Origin: Branchiibius hedensis
Lineage (GTDB): Bacteria; Actinomycetota; Actinomycetes; Actinomycetales; Dermatophilaceae
NCBI RefSeq assembly: GCF_900108585.1
Contig: NZ_UESZ01000001.1
Coordinates: 1,364,001 to 1,428,000 of the forward strand
Direction: 5' to 3'
Length of the DNA stretch: 64,000 nucleotides
Both the position numbers and the translations under genes were made by a program. Within the stretch, counting starts at the first letter, position 1; each line of letters begins with the position of its first letter. Below are positions 54,074 to 63,062 of this stretch, piece after piece. The notes beneath the pieces are model-generated. The model saw only the letters and a list, made by a program, of their open reading frames with translations. It made no database searches and was not told the DNA's origin.

Positions 54074-56752
54074 TCAGTGCGCCGCGTCGTGCCAGGACCG
54101 ACCCACGCCGACACTGACGTCCAGCGGCACATCCATGGCGACGGCCTTGCCCATGTCGTCGCGCACGATCTGCTCGACCTCGGCCAACTCCCCCGGTGCG
54201 ACCTCCAACACGAGCTCGTCGTGGACCTGCAACAGCATCCGCGACCGCAGACCCGCCTGCTGCAACGACGCGCCCACCCGCAACATCGCCAGCTTGATGA
54301 TGTCGGCGGCCGAACCCTGGATGGGCGCGTTGAGCGCCATCCGCTCAGCCATCTCGCGGCGCTGCCGGTTGTCCGAAGTGAGGTCGGGCAGGTAGCGGCG
54401 TCGACCCAGCATCGTCTCGGTGTAGCCGGTCTTGCGGGCCTGCTCGACGACTTCGTGGAGGTAGTCACGCACCCCACCGAAGCGCGCGAAGTACTCCTCC
54501 ATCAGCCCCGACGCCTCACCGGTGGAGATCGACAACTGCTTGGACAGACCGAACGCGGACAGCCCGTAGGCCAGCCCGTACGACATCGCCTTGACCTTTG
54601 CCCGCATCTCCTGCGACACCTCCGACGGCTGCACGGAGAAGACCCGTGAGCCAACGAACCGGTGCAGATCCTCCCCGCCGCGGAAGGCCTCGATCAGGCC
54701 CGCGTCGCCGGACAGGTGCGCCATGATCCGCATCTCGATCTGGCTGTAGTCGGCGGACATCAACGACTCGTAACCCTGACCGACGACGAACACCTCCCGG
54801 ATCCGTCGGCCGGCCTCGGTGCGGATCGGGATGTTCTGCAGGTTCGGGTCCGTGGACGACAGCCGGCCGGTCGCCGCGATCGTCTGCTGGTACGTCGTGT
54901 GGATCCGTCCATCGTCGGCCACCGACTTGCGCAACCCCTCGACCGTCACCCGCAACCGGGTCGCGTCACGATGGCGTAGCAGTGCCTCAAGGAAGGGGTG
55001 CCCGGTCTTGGCGTACAACTCGGTCAGCGCGTCGGCATCAGTCGTGTAACCGGTCTTGGTGCGTTTGGTCTTGGGCATCCCCAGGTCATCGAAGAGCACC
55101 GTCTGCAACTGCTTGGGCGAACCCAGGTTGATCTGCTTGCCCTCAATGGCTTCGTACGCATCCTGCGCGGCCTGGTGCACGCCGTCGGCGTAGCCATCCT
55201 CGAGCTCGGCCAGCAGGTCGGTGTCCACCGCGATGCCGTCCTTCTCCATCGTGGCGAGCACCCCGGCGAGGGGGAGTTCGACGTCGCGCAACAGTGCCGC
55301 GCCCCCGGTGGCCACCAACTCCTCATCGAGGGCCACGGACAGGTCCAGCACGGCGCTCGCGTTGCGCATCGCCTGCTGGGCCTCGTCGTCCATCCCGTCA
55401 AGCGCCAACAATCCTTGGTCGGGGTTGGCGCCGGACGGGTTGAGCTCCACCTTCAGATGCCGCAGCGCCAGATCAGCCAGGTCGTAGGAACGCTGATCCG
55501 GACGCACCAGGTAGGCCGCCAGCGCCGTGTCGCTGACCACCCCTTCAACCCGCAGCCCGCGTGCTGCCAACGCCTGCAGTTGGCCCTTGACCTCGTGGAA
55601 AACCTTCTCCCGCAACGGATCAGCCGCCCACTGAGCGACCGCGTCCTCAGCCTGGGGGGTCAACGTGGCCAGGTCGATGTAGGCGCCGGCGTGCTGCCCT
55701 TCACCGACCGCGAGAGCGATCCCCCGGGGATCACCGGTGCCCTGCGCCCACGAACCGACCACCTGCACCCCGGCCCGCGAACCGGCCGGCACCTGCTCGG
55801 CCAACCAACCCGCCACCTCGTCGGCCGCCAGGACGGCACCGTCAACGCTGACATCCTCCTGCGCTTCGGGCTCGGCCGCCTCCAGGGTCGCGAAGAGCCG
55901 GTCCCGCAGCACCCGGAACTCCAGCCCGTCGAACACCCGATGCACCTCGTCGCGGTCCCACACCTGGCGGGCCAGATCCGCCGGGCCGACCGGCAGATCC
56001 AGATCGCGCAGCAACTGGTTCAGCCGACGATTACGCAGCACCCCGTCCAGGTGCTCGCGCAGCGATTCGCCCGCCTTGCCCTTGATCTCGCCGACGTGCG
56101 CGACCAGGCCGCCCAGATCGCCGTACTGGCCGATCCACTTGGCCGCGGTCTTGGGCCCCACGCCCGGCACGCCGGGAAGGTTGTCGGAGGTCTCCCCCAC
56201 CAGCGCCGCCAGGTCGCTGTACCGCTCGGGAGGCACGCCGTACTTCTCCTGCACCGCATCGGGCGTCATCCGGGCCAGGTCGGACACGCCCTTGCGCGGG
56301 TAGAGCAACGTGACCTGCGGACTGATCAACTGGATGGCGTCGCGGTCCCCGGAGCAGATCAGGACCTCATCGAATCCTTCCGCGACGGCGCGGGTCGTCA
56401 GCGTCGCGATGATGTCGTCGGCTTCGTAGCCCTCGGACTCGACGTACGGGACCCGCAGCGCCGCCAGCACCTCGTGGATCAGCGACACCTGGCCCTTGAA
56501 CTCGTCCGGGGTCTTGGACCGCCCGGCTTTGTACTCGGGATACTCCGCCGCCCGGAACGTCTGTCGCGAGACGTCAAAGGCCACCCCGATGTGCGTGGGC
56601 TCCTCGTCCCGCAGCACGTTGATCAGCATCGAGGTGAAGCCGTAGACCGCATTCGTGGTCTGCCCAGTGGTGGTCGAGAAGTTCTCTGCCGGCAGCGCGA
56701 AGAACGCGCGATAGGCCAGCGAATGTCCGTCGAGCAGTAGCAAACGCTTCAC
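54074..56752 (-). CDS. polA: DNA polymerase I
   Basis: Repair and Okazaki-processing polymerase, 892 residues from GTG 56752 (MKRLLLLDGHSLAYRAFFAL). Residues ~1-300 are the 5'-3' exonuclease (FAEGYEADDIIA-like segment YEADDIIATL, SGDRDAIQL); ~320-500 is the 3'-5' exonuclease-like domain; ~500-892 is the polymerase with motif A SADYSQIEMRI near 665, motif B AKVKAMSYGLAYGL and motif C QVHDELVLEV near 842. The DXE metal ligands of the proofreading site are absent (where expected, GVQVVGSW), so 3'-5' proofreading is probably lost, as in Taq and mycobacterial PolA. Divergent to a thioesterase gene with only 19 bases between starts. Confidence 0.97.
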   Translation of the reverse strand: MKRLLLLDGHSLAYRAFFALPAENFSTTTGQTTNAVYGFTSMLINVLRDEEPTHIGVAFDVSRQTFRAAEYPEYKAGRSKTPDEFKGQVSLIHEVLAALRVPYVESEGYEADDIIATLTTRAVAEGFDEVLICSGDRDAIQLISPQVTLLYPRKGVSDLARMTPDAVQEKYGVPPERYSDLAALVGETSDNLPGVPGVGPKTAAKWIGQYGDLGGLVAHVGEIKGKAGESLREHLDGVLRNRRLNQLLRDLDLPVGPADLARQVWDRDEVHRVFDGLEFRVLRDRLFATLEAAEPEAQEDVSVDGAVLAADEVAGWLAEQVPAGSRAGVQVVGSWAQGTGDPRGIALAVGEGQHAGAYIDLATLTPQAEDAVAQWAADPLREKVFHEVKGQLQALAARGLRVEGVVSDTALAAYLVRPDQRSYDLADLALRHLKVELNPSGANPDQGLLALDGMDDEAQQAMRNASAVLDLSVALDEELVATGGAALLRDVELPLAGVLATMEKDGIAVDTDLLAELEDGYADGVHQAAQDAYEAIEGKQINLGSPKQLQTVLFDDLGMPKTKRTKTGYTTDADALTELYAKTGHPFLEALLRHRDATRLRVTVEGLRKSVADDGRIHTTYQQTIAATGRLSSTDPNLQNIPIRTEAGRRIREVFVVGQGYESLMSADYSQIEMRIMAHLSGDAGLIEAFRGGEDLHRFVGSRVFSVQPSEVSQEMRAKVKAMSYGLAYGLSAFGLSKQLSISTGEASGLMEEYFARFGGVRDYLHEVVEQARKTGYTETMLGRRRYLPDLTSDNRQRREMAERMALNAPIQGSAADIIKLAMLRVGASLQQAGLRSRMLLQVHDELVLEVAPGELAEVEQIVRDDMGKAVAMDVPLDVSVGVGRSWHDAAH

Positions 56753-56771
56753 GCATGGCAGCCTAGGCGTT

Positions 56772-57182
56772 ATGACTGACACCTCTTACTCCACTACCGG
56801 CACGCTGATCGAGCGGATGGGCATCGAACTGCTCGAAGCCAGCCCAGAACGCATCGTCGGCACCATGCCGGTTGACGGCAACACCCAGCCCTACGGTCTC
56901 CTGCACGGCGGCGCCAGTGTCGTGCTGGCAGAGACGCTCGGGTCGGTGGGTGCTGCGTTGCACGCCGGCGAGAACCGGATCGCCGTGGGCCTGGACATCA
57001 ACGCCACCCACCACCGGGCTGCGCGCGGCGGGGTCGTCACGGGAACCGCGACGGCTCTGTCCTTGGGCAACACCCTGGCGTCCTACGACGTGGTGGTCAC
57101 CGATGAGGACGGCAAACGCGTGTGTACGGCGCGCATCACCTGTCTGCTGCGCGATGCCGCACCGGGATCAAAGGCGGGGTAA
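56772..57182 (+). CDS. Hotdog-fold thioesterase (PaaI family)
   Basis: A 136-residue acyl-CoA thioesterase. Hotdog signature: QPYGLLHGGASVVLAETLGS (HGG motif with the central helix), DINATHHRAARGGVVTGTAT, and VYD-type strand VVVTDEDGKRVCTARITCLL. Length and motifs match the PaaI/YbgC-PaaI (Pfam 4HBT) proteins that regularly flank polA in actinobacteria. Substrate unknown, likely an aromatic or small acyl-CoA. Divergent from polA. Its last 15 bases overlap the convergent GNAT gene. Confidence 0.87.
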   Translation: MTDTSYSTTGTLIERMGIELLEASPERIVGTMPVDGNTQPYGLLHGGASVVLAETLGSVGAALHAGENRIAVGLDINATHHRAARGGVVTGTATALSLGNTLASYDVVVTDEDGKRVCTARITCLLRDAAPGSKAG

Positions 57183-57737
57183 GGCGGCCCGCGCCCGCAA
57201 CGACCGGCGGCGGCGCACCAGCGCCGTCGCCACGGTCTCGCGGTGGTCGTCGGTGGCCAGCCGCCGCCGCAAGGCGGCGGGCGCCACGCTGCGAGCGCTG
57301 ACGTAGGGGCCGAAGCCCAGCCGGGCGAGGAAGCGCTGCTCGTCGCGGCCGGCAGCGGGCACACAGGACACTAGCGACGTGGCACCGACCTGTTCGGCCC
57401 GGGAGACCGCCGCGGCCAACAGCACCCGCGAAACGCCACGCCGGCGCAGTTCGGGGACGACCCACAGCTGCTCCAGCCACAAGGTCGGCTCAACGGTCAG
57501 ACCGGACAACTGGTCGAGCGTCAGAACGGTGAAGCCGGCCGGAACGTCGTCCACCCGTGCGAGATAGATCGAAACCTCTTCTCGCGCAAGGGCATTGGCA
57601 AGACGACCTTCGGTCACCTGCCGCTCGGCGAAGTGCGTGCGGTGTCCGTCATCACTGACCGAGGAAACCCACAGCGGGGCGAGTATGTCGTGATCGGCGC
57701 TTCCGATGCGACAAACGGTCAGGTTCGCAGCCAACAC
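57168..57737 (-). CDS. GNAT N-acetyltransferase
   Basis: A 189-residue acetyltransferase; WLEQLWVVPELRRRGVSRVLLAAAVSRAEQVG is the acetyl-CoA motif (R-R-R-G-V-S/G), followed by RFLARLGFGPY, typical of GNAT domains. GTG 57737 is the start, with GAGGAG four bases upstream; TTG 57734 is possible. The C-terminal ~40 residues are strongly basic (ALVRRRRSLRARAAL), unusual for GNATs and suggesting nucleic acid or ribosome contact. Overlaps 15 bases with the convergent thioesterase. Substrate unknown. Confidence 0.78.
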   Translation of the reverse strand: MLAANLTVCRIGSADHDILAPLWVSSVSDDGHRTHFAERQVTEGRLANALAREEVSIYLARVDDVPAGFTVLTLDQLSGLTVEPTLWLEQLWVVPELRRRGVSRVLLAAAVSRAEQVGATSLVSCVPAAGRDEQRFLARLGFGPYVSARSVAPAALRRRLATDDHRETVATALVRRRRSLRARAALPRL

Positions 57738-57804
57738 ACAACTCCTCGGGCCGATCACGACAGAACGCGTCAGACAATACTCGCGCTCGGCCCCGGCTGG
57801 GGAG

Positions 57805-58515
57805 TCAGGCGCCCAAGTAGGCGGCCCGCACCGCGTCGTCCGAGGCAAGCTCGCGGCCCGGCCCCTCGCGGGTGATCCGACCGGTCTCCAGGATGTAGGC
57901 GCGGTGGGCCAGTTTGAGCGCCTGATTGGCGTTCTGTTCCACCAGCAACACCGTGGTCCCCTGCTGGTTCACCTGCTTGACGATGGAGAAGATCTGCCGG
58001 ATGAACTGCGGTGCCAGGCCCATCGACGGCTCGTCCAGCAGCAGGAGTTTCGGGCGGGCCATCAGCGCCCGGCCGATCGCGAGCATCTGCTGCTCACCAC
58101 CGGACATCGTGCCGCCGGACTGCTTCTGCCGTTCCTTCAGCCGTGGGAAGAGGTCGAAGACCCGGTCCAGGTCCTCCGCCATCCCCGCCTTGTCGCTGCG
58201 GGTGTAGGCCCCCATGTCGAGGTTCTCCATCACCGTCAGCGAGGGGAAGATGCCCCGGCCCTCGGGGGTGAGTGACATGCCCTTGACGACCCGCAGATGC
58301 GCCTTGGTCTTGGAGATGTCTTCGCCGTCGAAGGTGATGCTGCCGCCGGACAACGACAACAGACCGGCGATCGACCGCATGGTGGTGGTCTTGCCGGCGC
58401 CGTTGGCGCCGATCAGACTGACGATCTCACCCTCGTCGACGTGGATCGACATGTTGTGGATCGCCTGGATGCGCCCGTAGTGGACGCTGACGTCGTCCAG
58501 CTCAAGCAGCGCCAT
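57805..58515 (-). CDS. livF: Branched-chain amino acid ABC transporter ATPase, LivF type
   Basis: A 236-residue ABC ATPase: Walker A GANGAGKTTTMR, signature MSGGEQQML, Walker B LLLLDEPSMGLAP, and the LivF-typical LTPEGRGIFPSLTVMENL and LVEQNANQAL. Partner of LivG in the hydrophobic amino acid importer. ATG 58515 overlaps the livG stop by 14 bases. Last gene of the livJ-H-M-G-F operon. Confidence 0.93.
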   Translation of the reverse strand: MALLELDDVSVHYGRIQAIHNMSIHVDEGEIVSLIGANGAGKTTTMRSIAGLLSLSGGSITFDGEDISKTKAHLRVVKGMSLTPEGRGIFPSLTVMENLDMGAYTRSDKAGMAEDLDRVFDLFPRLKERQKQSGGTMSGGEQQMLAIGRALMARPKLLLLDEPSMGLAPQFIRQIFSIVKQVNQQGTTVLLVEQNANQALKLAHRAYILETGRITREGPGRELASDDAVRAAYLGA

Positions 58516-59431
58516 CGTCTTCGTCCTCTTCGTCGGTGCCCAGGTACGCCGCAATGACCGCTGGGTCTTGTTGGATCTTGGCCGGGACGTCGTCCGCGAT
58601 CTTGCGACCGAATTCCAGGACGACGATGCGGTCGGTGACGCCCATCACCAGCTTCATGTCGTGCTCGATCAGCAGCACGGTGTACCCGTCGTCGCGGATG
58701 GAGCGGATCAGCGCCATCAGCTCCTGCTTCTCGGCTGGGTTGAAGCCGGCGGCCGGTTCGTCCAGACACAGCAGCTTCGGCTCAGTCGCCAGGGCGCGGG
58801 CGATCTCCAACCGGCGCTGGTATCCGTAGGGCAGGCTGCGCGACGGCGCCGTGGCCTTGTCCGCGATGCCGACGAACTCCAACAGGGCCATGCCCCGGTC
58901 GATGGCTTCGCGTTCCTCACGGCGGTGCCGCGCGGTGCGGAAGATCGCGCCCGGAACGCTGGTGCGGTGCCGGGCGTCCAGACCGACCACCACGTTCTCC
59001 AGTGCGGTCATCTCACCGAACAGCCGGATGTTCTGGAACGTCCGGGCGATACCGGCCTGGGTGATGGCGTGCTTCTTCTTGCCGACCAGGGACTTGCCCT
59101 CCATGGTCACGGTGCCGGCGGAGGGGCGGTAGACACCGGTCATCGCGTTGAAGCAGGTCGTCTTGCCCGCACCGTTGGGTCCGATCAGGCCGAGGATCTC
59201 GCCGCGCAGGATGTCGAAGGTGACATGGTCGAGCGCGGTGAGACCGCCGAAGGTAACCGTCAGGTCATTCAGCGAGACCAACGGCTCACCGACGTCGACC
59301 CGGATCGTGCGATCCGGCGCGACGACTTCGGCGATGTCAGGCAGGTCATCGGGGACGGTGACCTCGACCTCCGGGCTCAGGTGTCCCTCTGCCGGTGGTG
59401 TTGCGTCAGGATCGTCGTGCGGATTGGTCAT
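58502..59431 (-). CDS. livG: Branched-chain amino acid ABC transporter ATPase, LivG type, with acidic N-terminal extension
   Basis: A 309-residue ATPase: Walker [34 protein letters not shown], Walker [14 protein letters not shown] and [16 protein letters not shown], all LivG hallmarks; the signature region is given by [15 protein letters not shown]. About 50 residues of acidic, proline-rich sequence precede the usual LivG start (which would be near [14 protein letters not shown]), an extension not seen in typical LivG. ATG 59431 overlaps the livM stop (ATGA). Confidence 0.92.
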   Translation of the reverse strand: MTNPHDDPDATPPAEGHLSPEVEVTVPDDLPDIAEVVAPDRTIRVDVGEPLVSLNDLTVTFGGLTALDHVTFDILRGEILGLIGPNGAGKTTCFNAMTGVYRPSAGTVTMEGKSLVGKKKHAITQAGIARTFQNIRLFGEMTALENVVVGLDARHRTSVPGAIFRTARHRREEREAIDRGMALLEFVGIADKATAPSRSLPYGYQRRLEIARALATEPKLLCLDEPAAGFNPAEKQELMALIRSIRDDGYTVLLIEHDMKLVMGVTDRIVVLEFGRKIADDVPAKIQQDPAVIAAYLGTDEEDEDDGAA

Positions 59432-60612
59432 CGCTGCTCCTCCCCCGAGGCCGTGGCCGGACTGGTCGCTGCCACCGGTGGTGCGGTGCTGACCCATTGC
59501 TTCAGCCGTCGGGTCGCCGCCAGCAAGTGGTTGCGCACCCCGAGCAGACCCTGTGGCCGGAAGATCATCAACACGATCAACGCGACACCGAAGATGAAGT
59601 ACTTCCAATCGGCGATGAACAAGAACCGGTTCGGCAGGTAGGACACCAGCGCACCACCCAGCACTGCACCGAACTTGTTACCCGCGCCACCCAGGACGAC
59701 AGCGGCCAAGAAGAGCATCGAGGTTGCGACGTCGAACTTCTGGTTGTTCACGAAGCCGACCTGACCGGCGAAGATCGCACCGGACAGACCGCCGATGGCG
59801 GCACCGGTACCGAACGCCCACAGCTTGAACTTGAACGTGGGCACGCCCATCGTCTCGGCGGCATCCTCGTCCTCGCGGATGGCCACCCACGCCCGGCCGA
59901 CGCGCGAACGTTCGAGGTTGCCCAGCAGGACCATCACCACGACGATGATGACGACGGTGAACATGTACCAGGGCGTGCCGTGGCTGTTGTCGAAGATCGG
60001 CTGACCGTTGTGTTCACCGGGGGGTGCCCCGACGTTCTGGAAGCCGACGTTGCCGCGCAGCGGCGGAATGATGCTGGCCAACAGGCGGATGATCTCGCCG
60101 AAGCCGAGCGTCACGATCGCCAGATAGTCACCGCGTAGTCGCAGCGTCGGCACACCCAGCAGGACACCGAAGACCACCGTGACGATCATCGCCAGCGGCA
60201 GCGTCCACAGGTAGGGAATGTGCACCATCGTGGAATCGGTGCTGGTCCACAGCGCTGCCACGTACGAACCGACCGCGAAGAAGCCGACGTACCCCAGGTC
60301 CAACAGACCGGCCTGGCCGACCACGACGTTCAGGCCGAGCGCGGCAAGGGCGAACCGGGCCATGTCGAAACAGGCCAACGGGAAGTCGGTGCCCGGTTCG
60401 GTGGTGATGATCGGCGGGTTGAGCACCGGCAGGAAGAACACGATCAGCCCGAAGACAGCTAGGAAGACCCACTGCTGCCAACGCTCGAGGCTGTTCCACT
60501 TCTCCTGGATCTTGTGGAACCGACCTGGTTTGCGGGTCGACTCCTCGAGTTGGTCGTCCTGCATCTCCTGCGCCTCGGCGGCGCCGCCCATGGGGGCTTG
60601 ACCCATACTCAT
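59428..60612 (-). CDS. livM: Branched-chain amino acid ABC transporter permease, LivM type
   Basis: A 394-residue permease with about ten helices and a long charged N-terminal cytoplasmic segment of ~45 residues ([20 protein letters not shown]...). The LivM signature [23 protein letters not shown] and [16 protein letters not shown], with the EAA-like loop around [17 protein letters not shown] and [20 protein letters not shown], are present. Start ATG 60612, or GTG 60615 with a GTGA overlap with livH; AGG lies 7-10 bases upstream. Confidence 0.92.
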   Translation of the reverse strand: MSMGQAPMGGAAEAQEMQDDQLEESTRKPGRFHKIQEKWNSLERWQQWVFLAVFGLIVFFLPVLNPPIITTEPGTDFPLACFDMARFALAALGLNVVVGQAGLLDLGYVGFFAVGSYVAALWTSTDSTMVHIPYLWTLPLAMIVTVVFGVLLGVPTLRLRGDYLAIVTLGFGEIIRLLASIIPPLRGNVGFQNVGAPPGEHNGQPIFDNSHGTPWYMFTVVIIVVVMVLLGNLERSRVGRAWVAIREDEDAAETMGVPTFKFKLWAFGTGAAIGGLSGAIFAGQVGFVNNQKFDVATSMLFLAAVVLGGAGNKFGAVLGGALVSYLPNRFLFIADWKYFIFGVALIVLMIFRPQGLLGVRNHLLAATRRLKQWVSTAPPVAATSPATASGEEQR

Positions 60613-61616
60613 CACGCACGCACCTTCGCCAGACTGGAGCCGAGGATGCCCTCGGGCCGGACCATGAGGACCAGCACCAGGACCACGAAGCAGACCACGT
60701 CGGTCCATTGCGCATCGCCCAGCAGGTATTGGCCGTAGTTACCGATCATCCCCAGCAGCAGACCACCGAGCAACGCCCCTCGGATGTTGCCAATACCGCC
60801 GAGCACCGCGGCGGTGAACGCCTTGATGCCCAGGACGAATCCACCGTTGTAGATCACGCCCGCCGGAACTTTCATCACGTAGAACAATGCCGCGGCGCCG
60901 GCCAGCAGGCCACCGATGAGGAACGTCGACATGATGATGCGCTCTTTGTTGACGCCCATCAGGGTCGCCGTGTCGGGGTCCTGGGCGACGGCGCGGATTC
61001 CGCGGCCGAGCCGGGTGCGGCGGATGAACTGATCGACCGCCACCATCATCACGATCGCCGCGATGACGATGGTCAGTTGCTGGCTGTCGATGATGGTGCC
61101 GAACACGTCGAAGACCGGCTTGGGGGTGAACATGATCACCGCCGGCTCAGCGTTCGAGCCGCGCCAGTTGAACAACAGGTACTGGATCGCGAACGAAGCA
61201 CCGATCGCGCTGATCAGGTACGCCAATCGTGGCGCCCCCCGATCTCGCAGGGGTTTGTAGGCGATCCGCTCCACCAGGAGCGCGACCAGACCGCTGACCA
61301 GCATCGCGGCCAGACAGGCCAGCACGAGGTCGAGGATGATCGAGACCAGGGGCAGGTTCGGTGCGTTGGGCCCGAAGCCCAACGCCGACAGGGTGAACAC
61401 CACCGCGTAAGCACCGGAGATGAAGACTTCCGAGTGTGCGAAGTTGATCAGGTTCAGGACGCCGTACACCAAGGTGTACCCGAGCGCCACGAGCGCGTAG
61501 ATCGCGCCGAACGTCAATCCATCGAAGGTCGCGGTCCAGAAGTTCTGGAAGAGATAGGTCCAGTCGAACTGGATCCAGCTGTCGTCCGTCGCGACGGCCA
61601 GAGCGAGGGTGTGCAC
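60612..61616 (-). CDS. livH: Branched-chain amino acid ABC transporter permease, LivH type
   Basis: A 334-residue permease with eight or more helices. LivH signatures: AIYALVALGYTLVYGVLNLINFAHSEVF and RAVAQDPDTATLMGVNKERIIMSTF (EAA-like loop), and ALLGGLLLGMIGNYGQY. GTG start 61616. It follows livJ with a ~105-base gap that contains a stable hairpin, and overlaps livM at the stop (TGA with GTG/ATG). Confidence 0.93.
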   Translation of the reverse strand: MHTLALAVATDDSWIQFDWTYLFQNFWTATFDGLTFGAIYALVALGYTLVYGVLNLINFAHSEVFISGAYAVVFTLSALGFGPNAPNLPLVSIILDLVLACLAAMLVSGLVALLVERIAYKPLRDRGAPRLAYLISAIGASFAIQYLLFNWRGSNAEPAVIMFTPKPVFDVFGTIIDSQQLTIVIAAIVMMVAVDQFIRRTRLGRGIRAVAQDPDTATLMGVNKERIIMSTFLIGGLLAGAAALFYVMKVPAGVIYNGGFVLGIKAFTAAVLGGIGNIRGALLGGLLLGMIGNYGQYLLGDAQWTDVVCFVVLVLVLMVRPEGILGSSLAKVRA

Positions 61617-61661
61617 AAATGGCTCCTGGGGGTTCGATCAGGGGTTCGGGACACCAGCGGT

Positions 61662-61695
61662 GCGGCCCCGTCAGCCGGGTGACTGGCGGGGCCGC
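61662..61695 (-). terminator. Hairpin between livJ and livH, likely partial terminator or RNA-stabilising element
   Basis: GCGGCCCCG (61662-61670) pairs with CGGGGCCGC (61687-61695); the stem can be extended by four more pairs, one of them G-U. No U tract follows. It begins about 27 bases past the livJ stop. A hairpin in this place often lowers read-through so the binding protein is made in excess over the permeases. Confidence 0.6.
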
Positions 61696-61721
61696 AATCG
61701 TGGTGCGCCCGGATGGGGCTG

Positions 61722-62951
61722 TTACTGGCTGATCACACCGACCGAGACGATCTTGCCGTTCTCGACCTTGTAGCCGTAGACCGGCAGAGCCTCGAGTTCA
61801 CCGGTCGAACTCCACTTGTACTGCTTGGACAGACCGTCCGCGTCGTAGGTCTTGACGAATTCCTTCAACTTGGCGCGGGTGGTGTTGCCCTTGTCGATAC
61901 CGGTCAACAGGATCGTCGCCGCGTCGTAACCCTCAACGGAGTAGGTACCCGGAGCCTTACCACCGGAGACCGTCGCGTACTCCTTGGAGAAGGACGGGAT
62001 CAGCTCACCGGGGATGCAGGGGCAGGTGAAGTAGGCGTTCGCGCTGGCGCTTCCGGCCTGCTTGATGAACTCGTCGTCCTTCACACCGTCGGGGCCGATG
62101 AAGACGCCCTTGAAGCCCTTCTGCACCAGCTGCTGGTCGAAGGGCGCACCCTCGGCGTAGTAACCGGAGTAGAAGACCACGTCGGCCTTGGAGTTGATGA
62201 CCTTCTGCGCGGTAGCGGAGAAGTCCTTCTGACCGGTGGTGACCTTGTCGGTGCCGGCCAGCTTGTCGCCGAGCGCCTTGGTGATCGTGCCGGCCAGACC
62301 GATGCCGTAGTCAGAGTCGTCCTGGACGACGAAGACCTTCTTGGCGCCGAGCTTTTCGGCCAGGTTGGCAGCCGCCGGGCCCTGGACGTTGTCGTTGGCC
62401 AGACCGCGGAAGAAGGTCGTCCAGCCGTTCTGGGTCAGCGTCGGGTTGGTGGCCGACGGCGTGATGTGAGCCAGATCGTTCTGCTCGAAGATCTTGCCGG
62501 TGGCCTTGGACTCACCCGAGAACGGCAGACCGATGACGCCGATGATGCTCGCGTCGTTGACCGCCTGGGTGACCGGGCCGGTCGCCTTGGTCGGGTCACC
62601 TTCGGTGTCGTACTTCTTGAACTGCACCTGGCAGCCCGGGTTGGCCTTGTTGTGCTGGTCGATCGCCAGCTGCACGCCGTTGTAGATGTTGATACCGAGC
62701 TGCGCGTTCGCACCGGTCTCCGCACCGATGTAGGCCAGCGTCGTGGTCGAAGCGCACGTCGCCTTGCCGTCACCGGCGGGCAGCACTGCGTCCTTCGGAA
62801 CATCGATCGTCGTGACCGCAGGCAGCTGGGTCAGATTGTTGCCGGCAGCCGCGGCAGACGTGCCCCCGCCGCCGGAGCTGCTGTTGGCGCAGCCGGCGAG
62901 CGCCAGACCCGCCGCGACGGCTGGAACCGCCACCTTCATCAAAGAACGCAC
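61722..62951 (-). CDS. livJ: Branched-chain amino acid-binding lipoprotein, LivJ type
   Basis: A 409-residue periplasmic-type binding protein, family 6 (Leu/Ile/Val-binding). GTG 62951 has AAGGAG six bases upstream. The signal peptide ends in the lipobox LAGC (near residue 20). The mature part has the family landmarks: YIGAETGANAQLGINIYNGVQLAID, GVIGLPFSGESKATGKIF, FRGLANDNVQGPAAA, and VVQDDSDYGIGLAGTITKALG. It captures amino acids for LivHMGF. First gene of the operon. A small hairpin lies in its leader (62979-62992). Confidence 0.93.
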   Translation of the reverse strand: MRSLMKVAVPAVAAGLALAGCANSSSGGGGTSAAAAGNNLTQLPAVTTIDVPKDAVLPAGDGKATCASTTTLAYIGAETGANAQLGINIYNGVQLAIDQHNKANPGCQVQFKKYDTEGDPTKATGPVTQAVNDASIIGVIGLPFSGESKATGKIFEQNDLAHITPSATNPTLTQNGWTTFFRGLANDNVQGPAAANLAEKLGAKKVFVVQDDSDYGIGLAGTITKALGDKLAGTDKVTTGQKDFSATAQKVINSKADVVFYSGYYAEGAPFDQQLVQKGFKGVFIGPDGVKDDEFIKQAGSASANAYFTCPCIPGELIPSFSKEYATVSGGKAPGTYSVEGYDAATILLTGIDKGNTTRAKLKEFVKTYDADGLSKQYKWSSTGELEALPVYGYKVENGKIVSVGVISQ

Positions 62952-63062
62952 TTGGAACTCCTTCTGTAACACGAAACAACTGCCCGCGCAGTCGTCTGCC
63001 GATGAACACTAAGCCGAATCCGGGTGCCTTCTTGTGACACACACGGGTTCGAGTCCTGTTTG
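62952..63062. other. Intergenic leader between the pdtaR-like gene and livJ
   Basis: 111 bases without a gene. Contents: a short dyad ACTGC/GCAGT (62979-62992, loop CCGC) in the livJ leader about 28 bases before its start, and on the plus strand a T-arm-like sequence GGGTTCGAGTCC (63045-63056). No full tRNA can be folded around it, and no clear promoter motif was recognised. Confidence 0.5.

Noticed and set aside
54998-56740. Long open frame on the plus strand opposite polA
   Set aside because: It is a mirror of the GC-rich codon pattern of polA. The composition is Arg/His/Gln-heavy without any recognisable motif, and polA is certain. The same holds for long frames opposite uvrA (1405-2754), uvrB (9146-10333) and rpsA (24780-26081).
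63043-63059. tRNA 3' end: a T-arm-like sequence (ACGGG, loop TTCGAGT, CCTGT) on the plus strand
   Set aside because: No acceptor stem, D-arm or anticodon arm can be folded at proper distances upstream, and one stem pair is only G-U. Without a matching tRNA or second copy it cannot be called a tRNA or an attachment site.
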